From NCBI RefSeq assembly GCF_951230155.1, contig NZ_CATNVD010000009.1:62001-126000 (forward strand): a stretch of DNA of 64,000 bases, written 5' to 3'. This document shows, piece after piece, positions 17,166-25,708 of the stretch; the first letter of the stretch is position 1; the number at the start of each line of letters is the position of its first letter. The notes below the pieces were generated by a model. That model made no database searches, had not been told where the DNA came from, and saw nothing but the letters and a program-made list of their open reading frames with translations. The position numbers and the translations under genes are program-made. Source of the stretch: Parablautia sp. Marseille-Q6255. GTDB lineage: Bacteria > Bacillota > Clostridia > Lachnospirales > Lachnospiraceae.

Positions 17166-18176
17166 TCACAGGAGCATGATCCCATGGCTGGCTGCTTCCT
17201 CACGGATCTCCTGCGGCCACAGGGAGCACTGGACCTCTCCGATGTGTGCTTTGCGCAGGTAGAACATACAGATGCGGGACTGTCCGATCCCGCCGCCGAT
17301 CGTGTAGGGAAGCTCCCGGTCCAGAATTGCTTTCTGGAAAGGCAGCTCTGCACGTTCGACACAGTCTGCCGCGCGCAGCTGATGCATCAGCGCCATTTCA
17401 TCAACACGGATGCCCATGGAGGAAAGCTCCAGAGCAATGTCAAGTACCGGATAGTAGACGAGGATATCTGCATTTAATGTCCAGTCATCGTAATCCGGCG
17501 CGCGCCCGTCATGCTTCTGGCCGGAAGCCAGAAGTCCTCCGATCTGCATAATGCAGACAGCGCCCTTTTCCTTTGTGATCGCATATTCGCGCTCTTTGGG
17601 AGAGAGACCGGGATAGAGATCCTCCAGCTCCTGTGAAGTGATGAAAAAGATCTCCCTGGGGAGTACCTCTCCTATGTAATCATACTGGATCGACATATAT
17701 ACCTCTGTTTTTTTCAGAGCCTTATATACAGAGCGGACCACCTTTTTCAGCGTATCGAGGTTTCGTTCGTTTTTGCTGATGATTTTCTCCCAATCCCACT
17801 GGTCTACATAAATGGAGTGGATATTATCGGTTTCCTCATCCCGGCGGATCGCATTCATGTCGGTATACAGTCCTTCTCCGTGGGAAAAACCGTATTCTTT
17901 CAGTGCGTATCGCTTCCATTTCGCCAGCGAGTGTACAATTTCAGCTTCTGCATCATTTTGCTCGCGGATGCCGAATTTGACGGGACGCTCCACACCGTTT
18001 AGATTATCATTGAGTCCGGAGTTCGGATCAACGAAAAGCGGAGAAGAAACACGCAGCAGATTAAGCTGTGATGCGAGCGTCTGCTGGAAAAAGTCCTTGA
18101 CTGTTTTTATTGCTATCTGAGTGTCGTAAAGCGAAAGGGCAGATTCATACCCTTCTGGTATGATCAGATGGTCCAT
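17166..18176 (-). CDS. asnA: Aspartate-ammonia ligase
   Basis: A 336-residue ammonia-dependent asparagine synthetase of the AsnA type, which makes asparagine from aspartate, ATP and ammonia. Length and sequence match the family along the whole protein: SPLFVDPNSGLNDNLNG near the N-terminus, VDQWDWEK, the FFITSQELEDLYP region and the C-terminal GGGIGQSR loop of the class II tRNA-synthetase-like fold. GGGAGG precedes the start, and a good minus-strand promoter lies about 40 bp upstream. The leader is too short for a T-box, so asparagine control by that route is not expected here. Confidence 0.96.
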   Translation of the reverse strand: MDHLIIPEGYESALSLYDTQIAIKTVKDFFQQTLASQLNLLRVSSPLFVDPNSGLNDNLNGVERPVKFGIREQNDAEAEIVHSLAKWKRYALKEYGFSHGEGLYTDMNAIRRDEETDNIHSIYVDQWDWEKIISKNERNLDTLKKVVRSVYKALKKTEVYMSIQYDYIGEVLPREIFFITSQELEDLYPGLSPKEREYAITKEKGAVCIMQIGGLLASGQKHDGRAPDYDDWTLNADILVYYPVLDIALELSSMGIRVDEMALMHQLRAADCVERAELPFQKAILDRELPYTIGGGIGQSRICMFYLRKAHIGEVQCSLWPQEIREEAASHGIMLL

Positions 18177-18214
18177 TTCAGAAATCCTCCCGTATATTTT
18201 TAATATAAGTATTG

Positions 18215-18242
18215 ATTATACCAGAATGAAGCGAAGTTACAA
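18215..18242 (-). promoter_or_regulatory. Promoter of asnA
   Basis: Minus strand: TTGTAA, 16 bp, TATAAT with the extended -10 TGG. It predicts a leader of only about 35 bases. Confidence 0.75.
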
Positions 18243-18373
18243 CTGTTAATTTGGCGAAATAAGTGCAAAAATTCTTTACCGGACGGAAAGAACTGTGTTA
18301 GGATTACTGTATTGGGGATTGTGAAAAAGAAATGACCATGAAAAAGAAAGTGACAAACGGGATGGAGGCGGCT

Positions 18374-19450
18374 ATGAAGCGATGTACGTTATGTGGGGGC
18401 AGGCTGGAAGACGGCAGATGTACGGAATGCGGTCTGGATAATACAAAAAATGACAGAAGATATCGTCTGAACACGCACAATGAACAGGGAATGGTACTGC
18501 ACGAGGGCGGATGTGAAGAGAATCTGAATAAAGTCCGGGATGAGCATACAGCTTTGGCACAGAGGTCTTTAAATGAAGATCCCGATGCGAAAGAGGAAAA
18601 GATCCGGACAGCAAAAAAGCAGGAAAAGAGGCGCCAGGCGGGGACGGTAAAAAAGAAAAACCGGACGGTCAGGATCGTGCTGGGAGTTTTTCTGGTTGTT
18701 TTTGTCGTCCAGATTCTTGGGGCAATACTGTCGGCACTGACACAGTGGCCGGATCCGTCCGGCTCTGATTGGATCCGGGAGGACTCAGCGGATAACAGTC
18801 TTGTACAGGAGCCGGATAAGCTGCGGCCACAGGCGATCGACTGGAATGAACAGGAGGATGGCTACTATGAGACGGAGCTAAGGTGCGGGCTTTATGTAGT
18901 GGGGTATGAGATCCCGGCAGGCCGGTATCAGTTTTCCTGTGAGGAGGGGACTGCCTGGGTAAGCTGGAACCAGGAGGATGGAGACAGTGACTGGGTATCT
19001 TTGTATTCGCTGCAGACGCAGAAGGATTATTCGGAGTTTACGGATGAGGTCACCAGCTATGAAGTCTCAGAAGAAATAGAGTTTTCGGATGGGGCTGTGA
19101 TTTATGTGGAAGACTGCGATGAGACTGTGTGGATGAAGGGGATTGCTTCCGGACTGATGGAAAAGAGGGAGCCGCAGGATCTGGAGGAAGTGACGCTGGA
19201 GGACGGCATGGTCGTCGGAGCGGATATTGCACAGGGCGTATATGATCTTGTAGTTGAGGAGCAGGCAGGCGGAGAGTTCCGCAGTGTGGGCGTAAAACTG
19301 GAAAGGGATCAGAGGAGCCTGGTCACCGTTTATCTGAATGTGCTGCAGACAGAGTTTTATCATCTGCCGCTGGAGGAAGGGACGCAGATCCATCTGGAAA
19401 CGTACGATGACAGGGAGCCGCTGACGGTGCGGCTGGTGCCGAGCTGGTAA
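18374..19450 (+). CDS. Zinc-ribbon, single-pass membrane protein with outside repeats
   Basis: A 358-residue protein of unknown function. It begins with a four-cysteine zinc ribbon (CTLCGG ... CTECG), then a charged, Lys-rich stretch, one membrane helix (about residues 98-120) and an acidic outside part. That part holds two related segments, GLYVVGYEIPAGRY and GMVVGADIAQGVY, a short motif seen in many Firmicutes surface proteins. The ATG at 18374 is chosen because GGAGG ends five bases before it and the zinc ribbon then starts at residue 4; upstream in-frame ATGs at 18332 and 18362 lack a site. A similar zinc-ribbon plus helix layout is common in clostridial membrane proteins. Confidence 0.75.
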   Translation: MKRCTLCGGRLEDGRCTECGLDNTKNDRRYRLNTHNEQGMVLHEGGCEENLNKVRDEHTALAQRSLNEDPDAKEEKIRTAKKQEKRRQAGTVKKKNRTVRIVLGVFLVVFVVQILGAILSALTQWPDPSGSDWIREDSADNSLVQEPDKLRPQAIDWNEQEDGYYETELRCGLYVVGYEIPAGRYQFSCEEGTAWVSWNQEDGDSDWVSLYSLQTQKDYSEFTDEVTSYEVSEEIEFSDGAVIYVEDCDETVWMKGIASGLMEKREPQDLEEVTLEDGMVVGADIAQGVYDLVVEEQAGGEFRSVGVKLERDQRSLVTVYLNVLQTEFYHLPLEEGTQIHLETYDDREPLTVRLVPSW

Positions 19451-19477
19451 AGACGGTGGAGCCGCGGGCGCATACGC

Positions 19478-19506
19478 TTGTATATTTTTATGGCCTTTGC
19501 TAAAAT
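19478..19506 (+). promoter_or_regulatory. Candidate promoter of the deacetylase-like lipoprotein gene
   Basis: TTGTAT, 17 bp, TAAAAT, about 43 bp ahead of the start codon. Confidence 0.55.
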
Positions 19507-19548
19507 AGGGTAAATGGAGTATATGATTGACAGGAAAAGGGGAACAGT

Positions 19549-20856
19549 ATGTCTGGCAGAAATAAGAAGATTTTGTTGATGTTTTCTCTTGCAGCAGTGC
19601 TGCTTGGCAGCGGATGCTCAAGAAAGGTACTGAACTATCAGGTCGCAGAGTGTATCGGGACGCTGAATAAATACGAAAATAATGAACCGGTCGAGACGCC
19701 CAAGATGAAGGCGGAGCGTGAGCAGAGGGAATCGGAGGAAGCGGTAGAAAAAGGTAAGGAGAAGGTGCTGAAACAGGCGCAAAAGCAGGCGCAGGAGTAT
19801 CATTATGAGGAGGCGATCGCTACGCTGCAGTCCTCGGAGGAGCTAAAGGAGGATGAGCGCGCCCTCGAGGCGATCGCCGAGTATCAGCGTGCGCAGGAGA
19901 GCATGTATGAGTATGAGGGAGCGATCGGACATCTTTGCTTTACCAATCTGGTCGTTGATATGAAGCTTGCCTTCGACGGCGATGAGTATGCCCCGGTATA
20001 TCAGCAGAATATGATCACACTGGAGGAGTTTACCAATATTTTGAATACGCTCTATGAAAGCGGCTATATCCTGATCGACATTCATTCTCTGGCGCAGGAG
20101 GATGAGGCAGGGCAGCGTGTGACAATGAGCGCAAAGCTGCCGAAGATCCCGGAAGGCAAAAAACCGCTGATCCTGTCCATAGAGAATCTGGACTACAGCG
20201 CGGTGCGAAATGGCGATGGCGTGGCAACGCGGCTCGAGCTGGATGAGAATGGAGAGGTCGCAGCGCGTTACACCGATGACGGTGGGCATGACCTGATCGG
20301 CGCATACGATGTTGTGCCGGTGTTGGAGCAGTTTATTGATGAGCATCCGGATTTTTCCTTCCAGAATGCACGCGGCATTATCTCCGTATCCGGATCAAAC
20401 GGAGTGTTTGGATATCAGGTGGAGGAAGGAAAGGCGGCGGATTATGAGGCGAATCAGGATACGGTAAAACAGATCGCTGAAAAGCTGCGCGCAGATGGCT
20501 GGACATTTGCCTCACAGGGCTACAGCTATCAGTATCTGGGAGATATGTCCTATGAAACGCTTCAGGAAGATATCACAAAGTGGGAGACTGTTGTTGGCAG
20601 TCTGCTGGGAGAATGTGATACCCTGCTGTATCCGTACGGCTCTGAGGTAGACTATACGACAGAGAAGGCGCAGCTTCTGATCAACGAAGGGTTCCGGTAT
20701 CTGGTCGGTATCTGGTCAGACGGAGACCATCTTGAAGTAAATGAGGAATACCTGCGGCAGACGAGGCGCACAGTGACAGGCTACGTGTTTGAAAATTATC
20801 CGGGAAATTACAGCACGTATTTTTCCACTGCGAATATCCTTGATCCGGCAAGATAA
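19549..20856 (+). CDS. Lipoprotein with a polysaccharide-deacetylase-like domain lacking the usual metal ligands
   Basis: A 435-residue lipoprotein (lipobox GSGC, Cys23). A Lys/Glu-rich coiled-coil-like segment (about 45-115) precedes a NodB-like domain (about 125-425), recognised by its order of segments: TLEEFTNIL, LILSIENLDY, a mid-domain ISVSGSNGVFGY, WTFASQGYSY, LLYPYGSEVDY and a final GxWxxGD. In active deacetylases the second segment reads TFDD and the fourth SHxxxH; here the aspartates and both histidines are absent (IENLDY, SQGYSY). It is therefore probably a binding or scaffold protein on the cell surface. Alternative: a divergent enzyme with other ligands. Confidence 0.72.
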   Translation: MSGRNKKILLMFSLAAVLLGSGCSRKVLNYQVAECIGTLNKYENNEPVETPKMKAEREQRESEEAVEKGKEKVLKQAQKQAQEYHYEEAIATLQSSEELKEDERALEAIAEYQRAQESMYEYEGAIGHLCFTNLVVDMKLAFDGDEYAPVYQQNMITLEEFTNILNTLYESGYILIDIHSLAQEDEAGQRVTMSAKLPKIPEGKKPLILSIENLDYSAVRNGDGVATRLELDENGEVAARYTDDGGHDLIGAYDVVPVLEQFIDEHPDFSFQNARGIISVSGSNGVFGYQVEEGKAADYEANQDTVKQIAEKLRADGWTFASQGYSYQYLGDMSYETLQEDITKWETVVGSLLGECDTLLYPYGSEVDYTTEKAQLLINEGFRYLVGIWSDGDHLEVNEEYLRQTRRTVTGYVFENYPGNYSTYFSTANILDPAR

Positions 20857-20919
20857 GGCAGAAAAGCCCTTTTCCAAAGCGGCGGACGGGTCAGGAAAGA
20901 GCGGCAGTGAAATATCTTC

Positions 20920-20948
20920 TTTACAAGATGTTGGATTTGAGGTATACT
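20920..20948 (+). promoter_or_regulatory. Promoter of nrdD
   Basis: TTTACA, 17 bp, TATACT, about 60 bp ahead of the nrdD start. A sequence resembling half of an NrdR box (ACAATATATAGAT, 20955-20967) follows it, but a second box was not found. Confidence 0.7.
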
Positions 20949-21005
20949 CAAAAAACAATATATAGATCAATACTGGTTTCAGTTTCAAAAGAGGAGTAAT
21001 GCGAG

Positions 21006-23138
21006 ATGTATGTAATCAAAAAAGACGGAACAAAGGAAGCGTTCAATGTTCAGAAGATCATTGTTGCTGTCAACAAATCAGCAGCGCGTATTTTGTATAA
21101 GTTTACAGAGGAAGAGCTGCAGTTTCTGTGTGATTTTGCAAAGGAAAAGGCAGAGTCCCTTCACAAAGAGGGCATCACGATCCAGGAGATGCACAATATC
21201 GTCGAGGGAGCGCTTGAGGCAGTCAATCCGGCAGTTGCAAAGAGCTATCGTGATTACCGTAATTATAAGCTTGACTTTATCCACATGATGGATGATGTCT
21301 ATACAAAGAGCCAGTCTATCCGTTATATCGGGGATAAGAGCAATGCAAATACGGACAGCGCGCTCGTGGCGACAAAGAGAAGCCTGATCTTTAATGAGCT
21401 GAACAAGGAGCTTTACCGCAAGTTCTTTATGACGCGCGATGAGCTGCAGGCATGTAAGGACGGGTATATTTATATCCATGATCAGTCGGCGCGTCTGGAC
21501 ACGATGAACTGCTGTCTGTTTGATGTCGGTTCTGTACTCAGGGACGGTTTTGAGATGGGAAATGTCTGGTACAATGAGCCGAAGACGCTGGATACGGCGT
21601 TTGATGTCATGGGAGACATTATCCTGAGCACTGCTGCGCAGCAGTATGGCGGCTTTACCGTACCGGAGGTAGATAAGATCCTCGCGCCGTATGCGCAGAA
21701 GAGCTTTATCAAATACCGCGAGGAGTTTATGGAGTATGCAGACCCCTCCTGGGAGGGAGCGCAGGAGAAGGCGCTCCAGTATGCCAGAAATAAGGTGCGC
21801 CGCGATTGCGACCAGGGCTGGCAGGGCATTGAGTACAAGCTGAATACAGTCGGCTCCTCACGCGGGGACTATCCGTTTGTCACAGTGACACTTGGACTTG
21901 GCACGGATGAGTTTTCCCGGATGATCTCGATCTCTCTTCTTGAGGTGCATAAGGGAGGACAGGGAAAGAAAGGGAATAAAAAGCCGGTACTGTTTCCGAA
22001 GATTGTTTTTCTCTACGATGAGAAACTCCACTGTCCGGGCGGCGCATGTGAGGATGTGTTTGAAGCGGGCGTCGCATGCTCTGCAAAGACGATGTATCCT
22101 GACTGGCTGTCTATGACAGGAGAAGGCTATATTTCCAGTATGTATAAGAAATATGGAAAGGTCATCAGCCCCATGGGCTGCCGCGCATTCCTCAGTCCGT
22201 GGTATGAGCGGGGAGGTATGGATCCCGCAGATGAGAACGATGTACCGGTATTTGTCGGAAGATTTAACGTCGGCGCGGTCAGCCTCCATCTGCCTATGAT
22301 CCTGGCAAAATCCCGTGCAGAGAGCCGCGATTTTTATGAAGTGCTGGACTATTATCTCGAGATGATCCGCAAGCTGCATATCCGCACCTATGAATATCTT
22401 GGCGAGATGCGTGCGTCTACAAATCCGCTCGCGTACTGTGAAGGCGGATTTTATGGCGGACATTTAAAGCCGCAGGATAAGATCAAGCCGCTTCTAAAGC
22501 CAATGACCGCTTCCTTTGGGATCACCGCGCTCAATGAGCTTCAGCAGCTGTATAACGGCAAGTCTATCGCTGAGGACGGCCAGTTTGCGCTGGAGGTACT
22601 GCAGTACATTAATGATAAAGTAAATGGATTCAAACGGGAGGATGGATGGCTTTATGCGATCTACGGCACGCCGGCGGAGAGTTTGTGCGGTCTGCAGGTA
22701 GAGCAGTTCCGCAAGAAGTACGGGATCATTGAGAATGTCTCGGATCGTCCGTATGTGAGCAATAGCTTCCACTGCCATGTGACAGAGGATCTGACTCCGA
22801 TCGAGAAGCAGGACCTCGAGGGGCGTTTCTGGGAGCTTTGCAATGGCGGTAAGATCCAGTATGTGCGTTATCCGATAGACTACAATATCGAGGCGATCAA
22901 GAGCCTGATCCGCCGTGCAATGGCGCTTGGCTATTATGAAGGCGTGAACCTTTCCCTTGCCTACTGTGATGACTGCGGTCACCAGGAGCTGGAAATGGAC
23001 GTATGCCCGAAATGCGGTTCCAGAAATCTGACCAAGATCGATCGCATGAACGGCTATCTTTCCTACAGCCGTGTTCATGGAGATACGCGTCTGAATACTG
23101 CAAAAATGGCAGAGATCGCAGAACGAAAAAGCATGTGA
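21006..23138 (+). CDS. nrdD: Anaerobic ribonucleoside-triphosphate reductase
   Basis: A 710-residue class III ribonucleotide reductase that makes deoxynucleotides without oxygen, using a glycyl radical. An N-terminal ATP-cone (about 1-90, KKDGTKEAFNVQKI) is followed by the barrel, the four-cysteine zinc site (YCDDCGH ... CPKCGS) and the glycyl-radical segment DRMNGYLSY with Gly683, 27 residues from the end, as in E. coli NrdD. AAGAGGAG precedes the ATG. The activating enzyme NrdG usually sits just downstream, but here an M42 peptidase follows, so NrdG must be encoded elsewhere. Confidence 0.96.
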   Translation: MYVIKKDGTKEAFNVQKIIVAVNKSAARILYKFTEEELQFLCDFAKEKAESLHKEGITIQEMHNIVEGALEAVNPAVAKSYRDYRNYKLDFIHMMDDVYTKSQSIRYIGDKSNANTDSALVATKRSLIFNELNKELYRKFFMTRDELQACKDGYIYIHDQSARLDTMNCCLFDVGSVLRDGFEMGNVWYNEPKTLDTAFDVMGDIILSTAAQQYGGFTVPEVDKILAPYAQKSFIKYREEFMEYADPSWEGAQEKALQYARNKVRRDCDQGWQGIEYKLNTVGSSRGDYPFVTVTLGLGTDEFSRMISISLLEVHKGGQGKKGNKKPVLFPKIVFLYDEKLHCPGGACEDVFEAGVACSAKTMYPDWLSMTGEGYISSMYKKYGKVISPMGCRAFLSPWYERGGMDPADENDVPVFVGRFNVGAVSLHLPMILAKSRAESRDFYEVLDYYLEMIRKLHIRTYEYLGEMRASTNPLAYCEGGFYGGHLKPQDKIKPLLKPMTASFGITALNELQQLYNGKSIAEDGQFALEVLQYINDKVNGFKREDGWLYAIYGTPAESLCGLQVEQFRKKYGIIENVSDRPYVSNSFHCHVTEDLTPIEKQDLEGRFWELCNGGKIQYVRYPIDYNIEAIKSLIRRAMALGYYEGVNLSLAYCDDCGHQELEMDVCPKCGSRNLTKIDRMNGYLSYSRVHGDTRLNTAKMAEIAERKSM

Positions 23139-23289
23139 TACAACAGTCCAGCCATGCAGAAAAACGGAGGTTTCAGCCTGAGCCGATTGATCGGGCGGAG
23201 GGTGCGCAGCAGCGGAAAGCCCGTCAGGGCGATCTGCGGCCTGCATGGCGGGACATTTTTTGTATGACTGGAGTTTGGAGGAGAAGAAT

Positions 23290-24318
23290 ATGGATTACAT
23301 GGATTATATTATGAAAATGACACAGAAGCTTCTGGCAGTGCCAAGTCCATCAGGGTTTACGCATAATGCGGCACAGTTTCTTTATAAGGAGCTGGAGAAC
23401 CTGGGGTATCAGCCTCAGATGACAGTCAAGGGGGCTGTCCTGGTGGATCTGGGCGGAGAAGATGCGCAGGATGCAGTATTGCTGGCAGCACATATTGATA
23501 CGCTCGGTGCAATGGTCACGCAGATAAAAGAGAATGGGAGACTGAAGCTTACCAATATCGGAGGGCTTAATCCAAATAATACAGAGGCGGAAAACTGCCG
23601 CGTTTATACCCGGGAAGGAAATATTTATGACGCAACCTTCCAGCTTACGGATGCATCAGTGCATGTAAATGGCAGCTACAGTGAGGAAAAACGAACCTAC
23701 GACAGCATGGAGGCTCTTCTGGACGAGCTGGTTTCTACCAGAGAAGATGTGGAGAAACTCGGTATTATGGCGGGAGATTTTGTCTGCTTTGATCCCCGCA
23801 CGGTTGTGACAAAAAGCGGATATATCAAGAGCAGGTTCCTGGATGATAAATTCAGCTCCTGCATTATTCTCGGGTACGCAAAATATTTAAAAGAGCAGGG
23901 GATATTGCCGAAGCGCCGTATATATGCGATGTTTACTACATATGAAGAAGTCGGTCACGGAGGTGCGGCGGCTATTCCGGAAGGGGTCACAGAGATGATC
24001 TCCGTTGATATGGGATGCGTTGGCGAAGGACTTTCCTGTGATGAGACGATGGTCTCTATTTGTGCAAAGGACAGTACAGGACCGTATGATTACCGTGTTG
24101 TTTCCGGTCTGGTGCAGGCGGCAAAGGAGGCAGGGCTGTCCTATGCAGTGGACGTATATCCGTATTATGGTTCTGACGTCGATGTGGCTCTTCGGGCAGG
24201 ATATGATATACGGCATGGTCTGATTGGACCGGGCGTTTATGCATCACACGGATATGAGCGGTCGCACCGCAAAGGCGCAGAGAATACGTTTGGACTGATC
24301 CGGGCTTATCTTGGGTAA
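23290..24318 (+). CDS. M42 family aminopeptidase
   Basis: A 342-residue zinc aminopeptidase of the M42 (glutamyl aminopeptidase/deblocking) family. Metal and catalytic landmarks are AAHIDTLGAM, FLDDKFSS, TTYEEVGHGG (catalytic Glu pair) and SVDMGCVG; the late SHGYERSH supplies another histidine ligand. These cytosolic enzymes trim peptides after proteolysis. ATG at 23290 follows GGAGG by eight bases; the longer frame from 23245 has no site. Confidence 0.9.
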   Translation: MDYMDYIMKMTQKLLAVPSPSGFTHNAAQFLYKELENLGYQPQMTVKGAVLVDLGGEDAQDAVLLAAHIDTLGAMVTQIKENGRLKLTNIGGLNPNNTEAENCRVYTREGNIYDATFQLTDASVHVNGSYSEEKRTYDSMEALLDELVSTREDVEKLGIMAGDFVCFDPRTVVTKSGYIKSRFLDDKFSSCIILGYAKYLKEQGILPKRRIYAMFTTYEEVGHGGAAAIPEGVTEMISVDMGCVGEGLSCDETMVSICAKDSTGPYDYRVVSGLVQAAKEAGLSYAVDVYPYYGSDVDVALRAGYDIRHGLIGPGVYASHGYERSHRKGAENTFGLIRAYLG

Positions 24319-24346
24319 AAGAGGGTGTGGATTGAAAGGCGGGTTC

Positions 24347-24394
24347 AGGCTGTTGTGGGACTATCTGCTGAGACAGATGGTTTCACGACAGCCT
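24347..24394. repeat. Imperfect inverted repeat after the M42 gene
   Basis: AGGCTGT (24347-24353) pairs with ACAGCCT (24388-24394), with further imperfect pairing up to ATCTG/CAGAT in the loop. It can fold as one long hairpin but has no T tract, so it is a doubtful terminator. Confidence 0.45.
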
Positions 24395-24417
24395 TATCTG
24401 ATTATCAGAGCGTGCCA

Positions 24418-24446
24418 TTGACAATATAACCAATATGTGATATAAA
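24418..24446 (+). promoter_or_regulatory. Strong promoter of the PD-(D/E)XK gene
   Basis: TTGACA, 17 bp, TATAAA: nearly the full sigma-A consensus. It lies about 185 bp ahead of the start codon, so the transcript has a long AT-rich leader in which I see no known RNA element. Confidence 0.8.
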
Positions 24447-24630
24447 AACAATATATGGAATAGCATATAATCATTTCCGTTTTATTCTGGTTTCGGCGTA
24501 TCTGGAACAGATCATTTTATTGCGTACACAATATATTTCTGAAGCTTTTCCAAAACTTTTCATCTCAAATTTTTCACTATCTTTTTCTTGCAAGGCAACA
24601 GGAACATTCTTATAATAAAAGGAGAAATAC

Positions 24631-25572
24631 ATGAATAATGAACTCTCGAACGGTATTTCGCTCCAGGGATCAAAAACGCGTTGTGATGCACAGTGCAAGA
24701 AGGTGCTCAGTCAGAAGGTGATTCTTGCGTGGATCCTGAAGTATACGACAAAAGAATTTTCGGCACTTTCCATTGAAGCAGTTATGGATTGCATTGAGGA
24801 AGAGCCGGAGATTGGCAGTATTCCAGTAAGCTTTTCCGGAAGAGAGGAAATCGACGGACTGCCAAATGAAAGCAGCATTCCCGAGGAGGGCGTGATCTAT
24901 TATGATATCCGTTTTCTGGCATATGTTCCTCTTTGCAGAGAAAAGGTCAGGGTAATCGTGAATGTAGAGGCGCAGAAGGCTTTTTACCCGGGATATCAGA
25001 TTGTGACGAGGGGGATTTTTTACGATGCAAGGATGCTCTCTGCACAGCTTGGAAGAGAATTTACTCCGCCAGGCTATGATGATCTGAAAAAGGTATTTTC
25101 TATTTGGATCTGTATGGAAGCGCCGGCTTTTATTGGAAATGCAGTGTCGGTATATGAGATGGCAAAAAAGGATCTCGTGCCGGGAATCCCGGATCTGCCG
25201 GAGGCATATGATAAGCTGGTGGTCGTAATAGTGGCGTTAAATGAAAAAAAGCCTTCCGGGGATAAATTTCTGAAGATGCTGAATGTACTTTTTTCTGTTG
25301 AAAAGTGTGCAGAAGAAAAACGGGATATCCTGGAACGGCAGTTTCATATACCGATGCAGACAGATTTTGGAAAGGAGATGGGGATTATGTGTAATTACAG
25401 CGATTATGTAGAGGCGAAGGGGATAGAGAAAGGGATAGAGAAAGGAATCCAGTGCGGCAGGACGGAAACTGCGCAAAAGCTTCTTGAGATGGGGATGAAG
25501 CCCGAACAGATTGCGGAGGCGACCTCCCTGTCTGTGGAATATATTAAAGAGCTTAAGGCTGAACGGCTGTAA
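24631..25572 (+). CDS. PD-(D/E)XK nuclease family protein (Rpn/PDDEXK_2 transposase-like)
   Basis: A 313-residue protein of the PD-(D/E)XK nuclease family often labelled transposase (Rpn-like). The nuclease core shows YYDIRF and VNVEAQK, the spaced Asp and Glu-x-Gln/Lys residues of the fold. The C-terminus has the typical tail: repeated EKGIEKGI, then a helix-turn-helix-like segment (AQKLLEMGMKPEQIAEATSLS). Such genes occur in many copies in Lachnospiraceae. No inverted repeats or target duplication flank it, so there is no sign of a mobile unit here. AAAGGAG precedes the ATG. Confidence 0.85.
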   Translation: MNNELSNGISLQGSKTRCDAQCKKVLSQKVILAWILKYTTKEFSALSIEAVMDCIEEEPEIGSIPVSFSGREEIDGLPNESSIPEEGVIYYDIRFLAYVPLCREKVRVIVNVEAQKAFYPGYQIVTRGIFYDARMLSAQLGREFTPPGYDDLKKVFSIWICMEAPAFIGNAVSVYEMAKKDLVPGIPDLPEAYDKLVVVIVALNEKKPSGDKFLKMLNVLFSVEKCAEEKRDILERQFHIPMQTDFGKEMGIMCNYSDYVEAKGIEKGIEKGIQCGRTETAQKLLEMGMKPEQIAEATSLSVEYIKELKAERL

Positions 25573-25616
25573 ATATGAAAAGCTACAGTTGCGGATTTTG
25601 ACAGAGAGAAACAGAT

Positions 25617-25697
25617 AAAAAGTATGCCAGAACAGTTTTTTGGTGCAGGTCGGAGATGATTGCGACCAGGTGCGGACTGTTTGGGGCATACTTTTTT
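25617..25697. terminator. Large two-part terminator between convergent genes
   Basis: AAAAAGTATGCC (25617-25628) pairs with GGCATACTTTTTT (25685-25697); AACAGT/ACTGTT extends the stem, and an inner GGTCG/CGACC hairpin fills the loop. The A and T tracts at both ends suit both directions. Confidence 0.85.
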
Positions 25698-25708
25698 GTT
25701 TGCAATGC

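Noticed and set aside
18177-18373. A T-box leader for asnA
   Set aside because: The promoter gives a leader of about 35 bases, with no T-box sequence or terminator.
20955-20967. An NrdR box upstream of nrdD
   Set aside because: Only one half-like match was found; NrdR sites come as two boxes at fixed spacing. The AT-rich match is probably chance.
24347-24394. Terminator of the M42 peptidase gene
   Set aside because: It is a hairpin with several mismatches and no T tract, so it is listed only as an inverted repeat.
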